A stretch of 64,000 nt of DNA, taken from SIG78 sp036677805 (GTDB lineage Bacteria; Verrucomicrobiota; Lentisphaeria; Victivallales; Victivallaceae). Where the stretch lies: positions 1 through 64,000 of the forward strand of contig JAVBVS010000031.1 in NCBI GenBank assembly GCA_036677805.1, written 5' to 3'. Below are positions 35,111 to 43,343 of this stretch, piece by piece (within the stretch, counting starts at the first letter, position 1; every line of letters begins with the position of its first letter). A model generated the notes under the pieces. That model was not told the DNA's origin. It ran no database searches and saw only the letters and a list, made by a program, of their open reading frames with translations. The translations under genes and the position numbers were made by a program.

Positions 35111-36118
35111 ATGAATATCGAGTGGGACAAACTCGGGTTCGAGTTCCGGCCGACCAAGTCCAATATCCGGGCCACCTATGCCGACGGACAGTGGGGTGAG
35201 TTGCGTGTTCATGACGACTACAACATTACGATGTCCGTTGCCGCCAACTGCATGCACTATGGTCAGGCGATCTTTGAAGGCATGAAAGCCTTCCGTATGA
35301 AGGACGGACACATCGGCGTCTTCCGCCCCGACTGCAATGCCGGGCGTTTCGCCCGGAGCGCCGCGCGTCTGCTGATGCCGCCGGTGCCCGAAGAAATGTT
35401 TCTCGAGGCGGTCCGCCGCGCGGTGCTCGACAATGAGGCTTATGTTCCGCCCTACGGCACCGACGGTTCGCTGTACATCCGCCCGGTGATGTTCGGCACC
35501 TCCGCCCAGATCGGGGTTTCGCCCAGCGAAACTTACGAATTCGTGATGATGGTGGTGCCGGCCGGTCCTTATTACAAAGGCGGGATCAAGCCGGTCGACG
35601 CGCTGATTTTCGACGAACTCGACCGCGCCGCGCCGCACGGCACCGGCAGCATCAAGTGCGCCGGCAACTACGCCGCGAGCCTCTATTCGAGCAAGAAGGC
35701 CAAGGAGGCCCATTGCCCGGTGGCGCTGTTTCTCGATCCGGCGACGCACGAATACATCGACGAATTCGGCACCAGCAATTTCTTCGCCATCACCCGTGAC
35801 GGCAAGTATGTGACGCCGGAGTCGCCCTCGGTGCTGCCTTCGGTGACCAACGATTCGCTGTTGCGGATTGCGCAGGACCTCGGCATTCCCGCCGAGCGCC
35901 GCCGGATTCACAAGTCGGAGCTGAAGGATTTCGCCGAAGTCGGCGCCTGCGGCACCGCGGTGGTGATCACGCCGATCCACCGGATCTTCTACAAAGATCA
36001 GGTCTTTACCTACGGCGATGCCATCGGGCCGGTGAGCAGACAGCTCTATGAGGCGATCAAAGCCATTCAATACGGTGAACAGTGCGACCGGCATCATTGG
36101 ATGTTCATCGTCAAATAA
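35111..36118 (+). CDS. ilvE: Branched-chain amino acid aminotransferase
   Basis: A 335-residue PLP enzyme (fold type IV) that makes Leu, Ile and Val from their keto acids using glutamate. Lys182 in GTGSIKCAGNYAAS is the PLP lysine. YIRPVMFGTSAQIGV and EFGTSNFFAI are conserved; the length and pattern fit the BCAT group that includes eukaryotic and many bacterial forms. First gene of a run with panC (16 bases on) and hisD (9 bases further). Valine and pantothenate synthesis share 2-ketoisovalerate, which gives ilvE-panC some metabolic logic. Confidence 0.96.
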   Translation: MNIEWDKLGFEFRPTKSNIRATYADGQWGELRVHDDYNITMSVAANCMHYGQAIFEGMKAFRMKDGHIGVFRPDCNAGRFARSAARLLMPPVPEEMFLEAVRRAVLDNEAYVPPYGTDGSLYIRPVMFGTSAQIGVSPSETYEFVMMVVPAGPYYKGGIKPVDALIFDELDRAAPHGTGSIKCAGNYAASLYSSKKAKEAHCPVALFLDPATHEYIDEFGTSNFFAITRDGKYVTPESPSVLPSVTNDSLLRIAQDLGIPAERRRIHKSELKDFAEVGACGTAVVITPIHRIFYKDQVFTYGDAIGPVSRQLYEAIKAIQYGEQCDRHHWMFIVK

Positions 36119-36134
36119 GCACGGCGGTTGAAAT

Positions 36135-36986
36135 ATGAAGATTTTTACGCAGCCGCAGGAGCTTCAGGCATTTGCGCTGGCGGCGCGGCGCGCCGGCAAA
36201 CGGATCGCGCTGGTGCCGACGATGGGGTTTCTCCATGACGGCCACGCCTCGCTGATCGACATCGCCCGGCAGCGCGGCGATGAAGTGATCGTATCGATTT
36301 TCGTGAATCCGACGCAGTTCGGACCGACCGAAGACCTCGATCAGTATCCGCGTGATTTCGAGCACGATTGCAAACTGTGTGAAGCCCACGGCGCGACGGT
36401 GATTTTCGCGCCGCCGCCGGAGGCGATGTACGCGTCCGACCGTTCGGTCTGGGTCGACGAATCGGTGTTGTCCAAGGTGTTGTGCGGGCAGAGCCGTCCG
36501 ATTCATTTCCGCGGCGTTCTGACCGTGGTGGCCAAACTTTTCAACCTCGCGCAGCCCGACGTGGCGGTCTTCGGCCGCAAGGATGCCCAGCAGGCGATCC
36601 TGATCCGGCGCATGGTGCGCGATCTCAACTTTCCGGTGGAGATCGTGCTCGGCGAGTTGATCCGCGACCGCGACGGCGTGGCGCTGAGTTCGCGCAACCG
36701 CTACCTCAGCGCGGATGAGCGGACCCGCGCCCGGGCGATTTCGCAGGCGGTGCTGAAGGCGCAGCGCGAGCTGGACGGCGCGCCGTTGCGCGATGTCGCC
36801 GGAGTGGTGGCGGAGGTCGCGGAGCGGATTGCGGCCGCCGGCGGCAGAATCGATTACGTCGAGGCGCGCGACGCGGAAACGCTCGCGCCGCCTTCGGCGC
36901 AAACCACAGAGCTGCTGCTTGCGGTGGCGGCCTTTTTCGGCGCGACGCGGCTGATCGACAACTGTTTTGTCAAACTCGGAAAGTAA
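36135..36986 (+). CDS. panC: Pantothenate synthetase
   Basis: A 283-residue cytoplasmic enzyme that joins pantoate and beta-alanine with ATP to give pantothenate. The nucleotide-binding motif PTMGFLHDGHASLI (HxGH), VSIFVNPTQFGP, FGRKDAQQA and the KMSKS-like DGVALSSRNRYLS are all present; length is normal. Second gene of the ilvE-panC-hisD run. panB and panD are not in the window. Confidence 0.98.
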   Translation: MKIFTQPQELQAFALAARRAGKRIALVPTMGFLHDGHASLIDIARQRGDEVIVSIFVNPTQFGPTEDLDQYPRDFEHDCKLCEAHGATVIFAPPPEAMYASDRSVWVDESVLSKVLCGQSRPIHFRGVLTVVAKLFNLAQPDVAVFGRKDAQQAILIRRMVRDLNFPVEIVLGELIRDRDGVALSSRNRYLSADERTRARAISQAVLKAQRELDGAPLRDVAGVVAEVAERIAAAGGRIDYVEARDAETLAPPSAQTTELLLAVAAFFGATRLIDNCFVKLGK

Positions 36987-36995
36987 CCGGCCCTG

Positions 36996-38285
36996 ATGAA
37001 AACACTTCACTATCGCGACGCGGATTTCGCCGCCCGGCTCGATGAACTCTACAATCGCCCTTCCTATCCGGCGGAAATCGAATCGGCGGTGCGCGGCATC
37101 GTCGATGGCGTTCGCGCCGAGGGCGATGCGGCGCTGGTGCGTTATGCCGCGGAGTTCGACCATGTGGCGCTGACGCCGGACCGGTTCCGGGTGTCGGAAT
37201 CGGAAATCGCCGAAGCGGCGAAGCAGGTTGACCCGGCGGCGAAAAAGGCGATCCGGACGGCGCTGAAACACGTACAGAATTTTGCCCGGCAGCGGATTCC
37301 CCGCGCCTGGCATTACCAGCCCCGGCGCGGAGTGCGTCTCGGCGAACGCTTTGAACCGCTTTCGCGGGTCGGGGTCTATATTCCCGGCGGCACGGCGCCG
37401 CTGGTTTCGACGGTGATTCACACCGCCGGGATTGCCGCCGCCGCGGGAGTGGGCGAAATCGTCGCGGTGACGCCGCCAGGACGGGATGGCAAAATTCATC
37501 CGGCGGTGCTGCTGGCGATGAAAACCGCCGGCGTAACCGAAATTTACCGCCTCGGCGGGGTCTACGGCATCGCCGCGCTGGCTTACGGCACGGCGACGGT
37601 CCCGAAAGTTGAAAAAATCGTCGGGCCGGGCAATGCCTATGTGACTGCGGCCAAGAAGCTGGTTTACGGCGCGGTCGCCATCGACATGGTGGCGGGACCG
37701 TCGGAGATCATGGTGGTCGCGGATTCCAGCGCCGACTGCGAATTCGTCGCTGCCGACATGTTGTCGCAGGCCGAACACGGCAGCGGCTTCGAACAGGCGG
37801 TGCTGGTGACCGACGATCCGGACTTCGGCCAGGCGGTGATTGCCGCGATCGAGCGGCGCAAGCGGGAATTGCCGCGCCTGAACACCGTGGATAAGGTGCT
37901 GGCCCGCGGAACATTCGTTATTACGGTCGAAAATCTGGAACAGGCGGCCGCAATCGCCGGAAAATACGCCCCGGAACATCTTGAACTCTGCTGCCGCAAG
38001 GCGCGGAAACTGGCCCGATCGATCAAGGCGGCGGGCGCGGTTTTCATCGGGCACTGGACGCCGGAACCGATCGGCGACTTCTGCGCGGGGCCGAGCCATG
38101 TGTTGCCGACCGCGGGCAGCGCGCGGTTTTTTACCGGGCTGACGGTGGAAGGCTTCTTCCGGCGGATGAGCACGGTGGAGTATACCGAGGCGGCGCTTCA
38201 GGATGAAATCGCCGTGGCCGAACAATTCGCCGAACTTGAGGGGCTTCTTGCCCACGGTCTCAGCGCCACGGTCCGCCGCCGCTGA
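36996..38285 (+). CDS. hisD: Histidinol dehydrogenase
   Basis: A 429-residue zinc enzyme for the last two steps of histidine synthesis (histidinol to histidine with two NAD+). GVYIPGGTAPLVSTV, GPGNAYVTAAKKLVYG, DMVAGPSEIMVVAD and AEHGSGFEQAVLVT are diagnostic, with the zinc-site His near PAPEHLELCC-like sequence (YAPEHLELCC) and GPSHVLPTAGSARF. Complete length. It ends the run and is convergent with the transporter gene six bases away. Confidence 0.98.
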   Translation: MKTLHYRDADFAARLDELYNRPSYPAEIESAVRGIVDGVRAEGDAALVRYAAEFDHVALTPDRFRVSESEIAEAAKQVDPAAKKAIRTALKHVQNFARQRIPRAWHYQPRRGVRLGERFEPLSRVGVYIPGGTAPLVSTVIHTAGIAAAAGVGEIVAVTPPGRDGKIHPAVLLAMKTAGVTEIYRLGGVYGIAALAYGTATVPKVEKIVGPGNAYVTAAKKLVYGAVAIDMVAGPSEIMVVADSSADCEFVAADMLSQAEHGSGFEQAVLVTDDPDFGQAVIAAIERRKRELPRLNTVDKVLARGTFVITVENLEQAAAIAGKYAPEHLELCCRKARKLARSIKAAGAVFIGHWTPEPIGDFCAGPSHVLPTAGSARFFTGLTVEGFFRRMSTVEYTEAALQDEIAVAEQFAELEGLLAHGLSATVRRR

Positions 38286-38291
38286 ACCGGA

Positions 38292-39173
38292 TCAGAGATT
38301 GCCGAGCGCAATTGCGGCGACGGAGAGCGCGATCATGGCATACCAGGCCGGCGACCGCTTTTCCTGAAACCACCAGGCCGAAAGCACCCCCGCCGTCAGG
38401 ATCGACGCCGAATTCATCGCCGTGTAGACCAATGCCGCGGGGGCGGTAACCACCAGACTGAGCAGTCCCATGCCCACCGAGCAGCCGCCCGCGCCGATGA
38501 CGGTGGTGCCGAGCAGCGTCCAGGAGGGCTTCGGCCAGCCTTTGCCGATGGCGAATTCCAGCGCTACCGCGATGGCCGGAGTGCCGAAAAATACCGCCAT
38601 GTAAATGTTTTCCGCCCCGGCGAAAACCGAGCCGTCGCCGACCGCGGAAGCCAGCTTCAATGCGATATTGCTGAATCCGTTCAAGCCTACCAGCAGCAGA
38701 AGAATGGCGATATATCCCCAGCCGATGCGCGGGCGACCGCCTTGCGCTTCGGACGTTTCGGTATTGCTTCTCGCCGCCGCCGCTACCGCGCCGGCGGCGG
38801 CGAGAAGCGCCAGGATGTGCGGAATTCGCAGCGGCTCGCCCAGAAAAATCGCGGCATACAGGATGACCGGTACGAAGCAGAGCATCAGCGCGCACCACAT
38901 CGGGGTCAGCGGCCCCCGGCGCAACGCGAACTGAATCGTCCAAATCATCACATATTGCGAAAGTCCGGCCGTCCCTGCCAGCACGAACAGCCAGAGCGGG
39001 GCACTTTCATGCCGGGCCGCCAGCAGGAAAAACAGCGCGCTCAACCCCGCAATCGGCAGGAATACCTGCCGCGAATTCAAATTGACCCGCGTTCCGTAAC
39101 GGTAAACCACGCCGTCGAGCGCATAGGCCGCCCCGGCCAGAATCGAGAACAGAACCACTTGAATCATCGTCAT
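38292..39173 (-). CDS. DMT-superfamily (EamA-like) transporter
   Basis: A 293-residue inner-membrane protein with about ten hydrophobic helices in two EamA-like halves, such as MIQVVLFSILAGAAYALDGVVYR (split here as VVLFSILAGAAYALDG) at the start and ALVYTAMNSASILTAGVLSAWWFQEKRS in the second half, with WFQEKRSPAW as the usual end-of-repeat motif. DMT proteins export or exchange metabolites such as amino acids or sugars; the substrate is unknown. The ATG at 39173 (or 39167) fits the first helix; the frame open to 39338 is not needed. Confidence 0.85.
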   Translation of the reverse strand: MTMIQVVLFSILAGAAYALDGVVYRYGTRVNLNSRQVFLPIAGLSALFFLLAARHESAPLWLFVLAGTAGLSQYVMIWTIQFALRRGPLTPMWCALMLCFVPVILYAAIFLGEPLRIPHILALLAAAGAVAAAARSNTETSEAQGGRPRIGWGYIAILLLLVGLNGFSNIALKLASAVGDGSVFAGAENIYMAVFFGTPAIAVALEFAIGKGWPKPSWTLLGTTVIGAGGCSVGMGLLSLVVTAPAALVYTAMNSASILTAGVLSAWWFQEKRSPAWYAMIALSVAAIALGNL

Positions 39174-39260
39174 GATTGTTCGCTTCGGGATGCGTTGTCC
39201 GATTTTATTTTTTAAGTGAAAATAATATAGCACGGCAATTTGGAAAAAGCAAGTCCGAAT

Positions 39261-39401
39261 ATGGCGGACGGGAAGAAGCTGAAAGCGCGTTATGGCTGCC
39301 GGAAATGCGGGGCAATGGCTTGGCTTCGCCGTCTCCAAGGGGCCCGCCGAAATCGTCTTGCGCTTTTGGAATTCCCTGATAGCCGACGATTTACGGCATA
39401 A
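39261..39401 (+). CDS. Possible small CxxC protein
   Basis: A 46-codon open frame in the gap upstream of the DMT gene. Its first 20 residues (MADGKKLKARYGCRKCGAMA) look like a zinc-knuckle start, with basic residues and one CxxC. The remainder is Arg-rich with no second cysteine pair, so either it is a decayed zinc-ribbon gene or a chance frame. GGAAAA lies about 15 bases upstream. No homology is claimed. Confidence 0.25.
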   Translation: MADGKKLKARYGCRKCGAMAWLRRLQGARRNRLALLEFPDSRRFTA

Positions 39402-39424
39402 AAAAACCGAACATCACTGTCCGG
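39401..39424 (-). terminator. Terminator of the tRNA-Glu gene
   Basis: Minus strand: CCGGAC-AGTGAT-GTTCGG followed by seven T, starting 13 bases past the tRNA CCA. It is nested within a perfect 12-base inverted repeat, ATTTACGGCATA (39389-39400) and TATGCCGTAAAT (39427-39438). Confidence 0.75.
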
Positions 39425-39437
39425 TATATGCCGTAAA

Positions 39438-39513
39438 TGGCATCCCCACGGGGATTCGAACCCCGGTTGCCGGGATGAAAACCCGGTGTCCTAGGCCTCT
39501 AGACGATAGGGAC
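39438..39513 (-). tRNA. tRNA-Glu (anticodon UUC)
   Basis: A complete 76-base cloverleaf including an encoded CCA. The anticodon stem CCGGG/CCCGG encloses the loop TTTTCAT, so the anticodon is TTC. The T arm is CGGGG-TTCGAAT-CCCCG and the D arm has TCGTCTAGAGGCCTAGGA, typical of tRNA-Glu. The acceptor pairs GTCCCTA with TGGGGAT give a G1-U72 wobble and a G73 discriminator. It is a single tRNA gene with its own promoter and terminator. Confidence 0.97.
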
Positions 39514-39534
39514 GCGTGAGAAACCATGTGCATT

Positions 39535-39562
39535 AAAATACACGATTTTTTTTGAATTGCAA
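39535..39562 (-). promoter_or_regulatory. Promoter of tRNA-Glu
   Basis: Minus strand: TTGCAA (39562-39557), 16-base spacer, TATTTT (39540-39535), about 22 bases before the tRNA 5' end. Confidence 0.5.
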
Positions 39563-39614
39563 ATTGATTTCCGGGAAAATCGGCTTTTTCTTAGGGAAAA
39601 TGAGCCATTATGCC

Positions 39615-39643
39615 TTGCTTTCCCCCCCTTCGGAATGTAGATT
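39615..39643 (+). promoter_or_regulatory. Promoter of the SASA esterase gene
   Basis: TTGCTT (39615-39620), 17-base spacer, TAGATT (39638-39643), about 48 bases before the ATG. Confidence 0.5.
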
Positions 39644-39690
39644 AAGACATGGAAGATTCGTAAGGAAAACCTCTTTTAGCGGAAAGCATC

Positions 39691-41538
39691 ATGAATTTCG
39701 ATCTTACTCTGGCGGACTATGCCGTATTGCAGCGCAATGAGCACGATCGCTCCGCGCATCCGGTCTCCGGGCACTGCCGGGCCGCAGGCCGGCTGCTGCT
39801 GTCGGTGAACACTGCCGACAAACAGCCGCTGCCCGGTTTTCAGGATCGCGCAATCGGTTCCGCCGCGTCCGGTCATTTCCGGGGCGTCGTCGCCGATATT
39901 CCGGTCGGGGGACCATACACGTTGCGCTTTACCGTCGCGGGACCGTCCGGCTCCGTGCTGGAGTCCGCCGTCGTCCGCGAGATTCTGGTCGGCGACCTCT
40001 GGTGCATGGCCGGTCAATCCAACATGCAGGGCTACGGCAATCTGCCCGGCCTCACGCCGCCGGACCCGCGGATTCACAACTATTACATGGACAACCGCTG
40101 GGGCATCGCCAAGGATCCGCTGCACAATCTCTGGCAGGCCGCAGCCCGGGTCCATGGCGGCAACCCGGCTTACCCCACCCCGCGCAATCTGGCCAAGGGC
40201 GCCGGCCCCGGTCTCTCCTTCGCCGCCATGATGCTGGAGCATACCGGTGTGCCGCAGGGCCTCATCGCCTGCGCCCATGGCGGCACCTCGATGATGCAAT
40301 GGGATCCGGCGCTTCGCAACAAGGGCGACGACTCCCTCTACGGCGCCGCCGCCAACCGCATCCGCCGCCTCGGTGGACGCATCGCCGGCGTGATCTGGTA
40401 CCAGGGCTGCAACGATACCGGCAGCGCCGAAGCGGTCCGGGTCTATACGCCCCGGATGAAGCAGCTGATTGCCGCCTTTCGCCGCGATGCCCGCAGTCCC
40501 CGGCTGCCGGTGGTGATCGCCCAGCTCGGCCGACATATGCCGGGGCCCGACCCCGACCGCTGGACCGCGATCCGCGACCAGCAATGCCGATTTTGCCGGA
40601 CGATGCCGTTCACGGCGCTGGCGCCGACCGTGGACCTTGAACTTGACGACCAGATTCATCTTTCCAACCGGGCGCAGCAGACGCTCGGCCGCCGCATGGC
40701 CGGGGCGATGCTTCATCTGCTGGGATTGCCCGGCGGCGTGGCGCCGATTGTGCCGCTGCGTTGCCGTCTGAGCGAAGACCCGGCGCTTCATACCGCTCGT
40801 TACATCGTGGATTTCGCCAACGTGAAGGGCAATCTCGGCGCCGCGGGCCGGCCGGCCGGATTTTCGATGCTGATCAACGGCGGCGACCAGGGCGGCTGCT
40901 TCCGGGTCGAACCGGTTGGCGGTTCGGTTATCGTCCACACTGCGATTCCTTATTTCCTGGCTGCGAATTATGAGCTCGGTTATGCCGTCGGCGACAATCC
41001 CTACTGCAATCTCGTCGATGAAAATGGCACGCCGCTGCCGGGATTCGTGATCCGGCCCCGGATGGCGCGGCATAACTATACCGCCATGGCCAGCAAAGCC
41101 GAAGTCAGCGAACCGCTTTATATCCCCGAAGGGATCGAGCAGCTCACATACCCTGGGCATCCGGAAAAATTGACCTTTGTTCCGGCGTATTTTTCCAATT
41201 TCTACCTCGAGCATCCGCGCCGCGCGGAGCTGGGAACTCTCGACGAGAAGGTTTTCTATTTCCGTTTCCGGATCAGTCTCGCGGAGGCGATGACGCTGAA
41301 GGTGCTGGCCGGCAGCGACGGCCCGTTCGTGCTCTATTGCGACCGTCGGGAATTGATGCGTGAAGTTACCGCCAATCCATTGGTGGCGGACGAGTTTTCG
41401 ACCGAGGTGACGCTGGAGAAGGGCGTGCATGAATTCCTGTTTGCCATGTCCTCCAACACCGGTCATGCCTGGGGGGTGTGTTGCCGCTTCCGGCGGATGG
41501 ACGACCGGCGGAGTGAAATTCTGCCGGAATATGTTTGA
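39691..41538 (+). CDS. SASA/CE6-like carbohydrate acetylesterase
   Basis: A 615-residue protein of the SGNH hydrolase type. The catalytic Ser110 is in MAGQSNMQGYG (block I), GVIWYQGCND is the Gly/Asn-containing block, and Asp320-x-x-His323 in DDQIHLS supplies the remaining acid and base. Relatives remove acetyl groups from sialic acid (SASA domain) or xylan. The C-terminal 270 residues form one or two sandwich-like regions of unknown role. No signal peptide is present, so it should act on imported sugars in the cytoplasm. It is transcribed alone from its own promoter. Confidence 0.85.
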   Translation: MNFDLTLADYAVLQRNEHDRSAHPVSGHCRAAGRLLLSVNTADKQPLPGFQDRAIGSAASGHFRGVVADIPVGGPYTLRFTVAGPSGSVLESAVVREILVGDLWCMAGQSNMQGYGNLPGLTPPDPRIHNYYMDNRWGIAKDPLHNLWQAAARVHGGNPAYPTPRNLAKGAGPGLSFAAMMLEHTGVPQGLIACAHGGTSMMQWDPALRNKGDDSLYGAAANRIRRLGGRIAGVIWYQGCNDTGSAEAVRVYTPRMKQLIAAFRRDARSPRLPVVIAQLGRHMPGPDPDRWTAIRDQQCRFCRTMPFTALAPTVDLELDDQIHLSNRAQQTLGRRMAGAMLHLLGLPGGVAPIVPLRCRLSEDPALHTARYIVDFANVKGNLGAAGRPAGFSMLINGGDQGGCFRVEPVGGSVIVHTAIPYFLAANYELGYAVGDNPYCNLVDENGTPLPGFVIRPRMARHNYTAMASKAEVSEPLYIPEGIEQLTYPGHPEKLTFVPAYFSNFYLEHPRRAELGTLDEKVFYFRFRISLAEAMTLKVLAGSDGPFVLYCDRRELMREVTANPLVADEFSTEVTLEKGVHEFLFAMSSNTGHAWGVCCRFRRMDDRRSEILPEYV

Positions 41539-41562
41539 TCTTTGATTGTCCGGCGCTAATTT
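41535..41562 (+). promoter_or_regulatory. Possible promoter of the AsmA-like gene
   Basis: TTGATC (41535-41540, overlapping the preceding stop codon), 16-base spacer, TAATTT (41557-41562). Confidence 0.35.
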
Positions 41563-41597
41563 AAAAACAACATAACAATGGATGAAAGGCGAAAATC

Positions 41598-42440
41598 ATG
41601 AAGATGTCGACGCGAACTGTGGTCAAGCTGGTGATCTGGCTGATGATCGGGCTGATCGTCCTGGGCTTTGTGATCGTGTGGCAACTTGATAAGCTGGTTG
41701 CGACCGGCATCCGGACCTTCGGCAGCCGGATGACGGGAACCGAAGTGGCGGTTTCCGACGTTTCCATCGGACTATTTTCCGGCGAGATCAAGCTGACGGG
41801 GTTCAAAGTCGGCAATCCGCCCGGATTCTACAGCGACAGCGCCGTCAAGGTCGGGAAGTTCCATATGAAGGCGGCTTTGTCCACGCTGACCAAGCCCAAA
41901 ACCGTGATCGAATATATGGAACTTTCCGACGTTTATCTCGACTATGAATACCGGTTGTCCGAAGGCAGCAACCTCAACGTCATCCAGAAGAATATCGAGG
42001 CTTTCGTCGGCGGCGGCAAAAAAAGCAATGCTCCGGCTAAAAAAGACGACTCCAAGTCAAGCGACAAACAGGTGGTGATCAAAAAACTGGTGTTGCGCAA
42101 TGTCACGGTGGCGGTTTCCTCGAAAGCGCTGCATTCCTCGCTGAAGGTCACGCTGCCGACGATTGAAATGACCAATCTGGGCGAAAAACAGAATATCGCC
42201 GAAGTTTCGGCGGAGGTCATTGGCCGGATTCTGACCGAAATCGCCAAGCTGGTCGACTTGCAGCAACTCAGCCAGTCGCTGGAGGATCTCGGCCGCAAAA
42301 CCCTTGAAAAAATCGACAAGGCCACCAGCACCGTCGGCGGTGTGGTGGTTCAGGCCGGCGATATCGCCGGCGGCGCGGTCGAGGATGCGGTCAGCCGCTC
42401 CAAACAGTTGATCAAGGTGGTGCCCGGCGTCGGCTTCTGA
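41598..42440 (+). CDS. AsmA/DUF748-like membrane-anchored protein
   Basis: A 280-residue protein with one N-terminal membrane helix (about residues 9-29, VVKLVIWLMIGLIVLGFVIVW). The periplasmic part carries the AsmA-like pattern GTEVAVSDVSIGLFSGEIKLTGFKVGNP and the strand pair YMELSDVYLDYEY. AsmA-like proteins contribute to lipid transport or outer-membrane upkeep. A Lys/Ser-rich linker (about 136-153) splits the sandwich. It may be the first gene of a run with dapB, 82 bases on, although a GC-rich hairpin (42459-42482, no T-run) lies between them. Confidence 0.72.
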   Translation: MKMSTRTVVKLVIWLMIGLIVLGFVIVWQLDKLVATGIRTFGSRMTGTEVAVSDVSIGLFSGEIKLTGFKVGNPPGFYSDSAVKVGKFHMKAALSTLTKPKTVIEYMELSDVYLDYEYRLSEGSNLNVIQKNIEAFVGGGKKSNAPAKKDDSKSSDKQVVIKKLVLRNVTVAVSSKALHSSLKVTLPTIEMTNLGEKQNIAEVSAEVIGRILTEIAKLVDLQQLSQSLEDLGRKTLEKIDKATSTVGGVVVQAGDIAGGAVEDAVSRSKQLIKVVPGVGF

Positions 42441-42522
42441 CGAGGGGGACGGAAGGGGGCCGGCGGGCGTTGCGCCGCCGGCATGGAAGAGCAGTTTCAA
42501 TACCAAGAAAGAGAGTCATTCA

Positions 42523-43329
42523 ATGACCAGAATTCGAGTAACGATCATCGGCGCGGCAGGACGAATGGGCCGCCGGCTGACGGCCCTGGTTGGTGAGAGT
42601 CAGGATATGGCGCTGGCCGGCGCGATCGATGTCGCCGCCAGCCCGGTGCTGGGCACCGACGCCGGAATCCTGGCCGGCATCGCTCCGGCGGGGGTGAAGA
42701 TTTCCGCCGATCTCGACGCGGCGCTCCGCGTCAGCGACGCGGTCATCAATTTCAGTACCGCAGGAGTGGTGGAAGCCACCGAAAAAGCGGTGGCCGCCGG
42801 CTGTGCGGTGGTAATCGGAACCACCGCGCTGGAGACCGCCGCGAAGGCGCGCCTGGCGGAGTTGGCCAAAACCGGACGGATTGTCTGGGCGCCCAATATG
42901 AGCGTCGGAGTCAATCTGCTTTTTCATCTGGTCGGCGAGGTTGCGGCCAAGCTGGCCGACTACGATATTGAAATCGTGGAAATGCACCACAATTTGAAAA
43001 AGGACGCGCCCAGCGGCACCGCCGTGCGTCTGGGGGAAGTGGCCGCCGCGGCCCGCCGGCTCGAATATGAAAAGGCGGTCCGCCACGGCCGCGCCGGAAT
43101 GGTCGGCGCGCGCACCAAAGAGGAAATCGGCATGCACGCCGTGCGCGGCGGAGATGTGGTCGGCGAGCACACCGTGATTTTCGCCACCGGCGGCGAACGG
43201 CTGGAACTGACGCACAAGGCGTCGAGCCGCGACACCTTTGCCTGCGGCGCATTGCGCGCGGTGCGTTTTCTGAGCGCGGCTCCGGCGGGCAAGCTCTACG
43301 ACATGCAGGACGTGCTGGGCCTGCGTTGA
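42523..43329 (+). CDS. dapB: 4-Hydroxy-tetrahydrodipicolinate reductase
   Basis: A 268-residue enzyme for lysine and diaminopimelate synthesis (NAD(P)H-dependent reduction of HTPA to tetrahydrodipicolinate). VTIIGAAGRMGRRL binds the cofactor, WAPNMSVGVNLLF and EIVEMHHNLKKDAPSGTA carry the catalytic His-His-Lys segment, and TRGGDVVGEH-like sequence (VRGGDVVGEHTVIF) follows. The length is normal. No lysine riboswitch is visible upstream. First of the dapB-lpxB-lipoprotein-yicC-cysE-yggS run, 14 bases before lpxB. Confidence 0.98.
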   Translation: MTRIRVTIIGAAGRMGRRLTALVGESQDMALAGAIDVAASPVLGTDAGILAGIAPAGVKISADLDAALRVSDAVINFSTAGVVEATEKAVAAGCAVVIGTTALETAAKARLAELAKTGRIVWAPNMSVGVNLLFHLVGEVAAKLADYDIEIVEMHHNLKKDAPSGTAVRLGEVAAAARRLEYEKAVRHGRAGMVGARTKEEIGMHAVRGGDVVGEHTVIFATGGERLELTHKASSRDTFACGALRAVRFLSAAPAGKLYDMQDVLGLR

Positions 43330-43343
43330 AGGAGTGTTGAATT

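Noticed and set aside
39389..39513. tRNA-Glu as an integration site for the portal-like pair
   Set aside because: The pair is about 5.5 kb away with housekeeping genes between, no integrase and no repeat of the tRNA 3' end was noticed.
42441..42522. Lysine riboswitch or attenuator before dapB
   Set aside because: The leader is only 82 bases. It has one GC-rich hairpin without a T-run and none of the lysine-riboswitch core.
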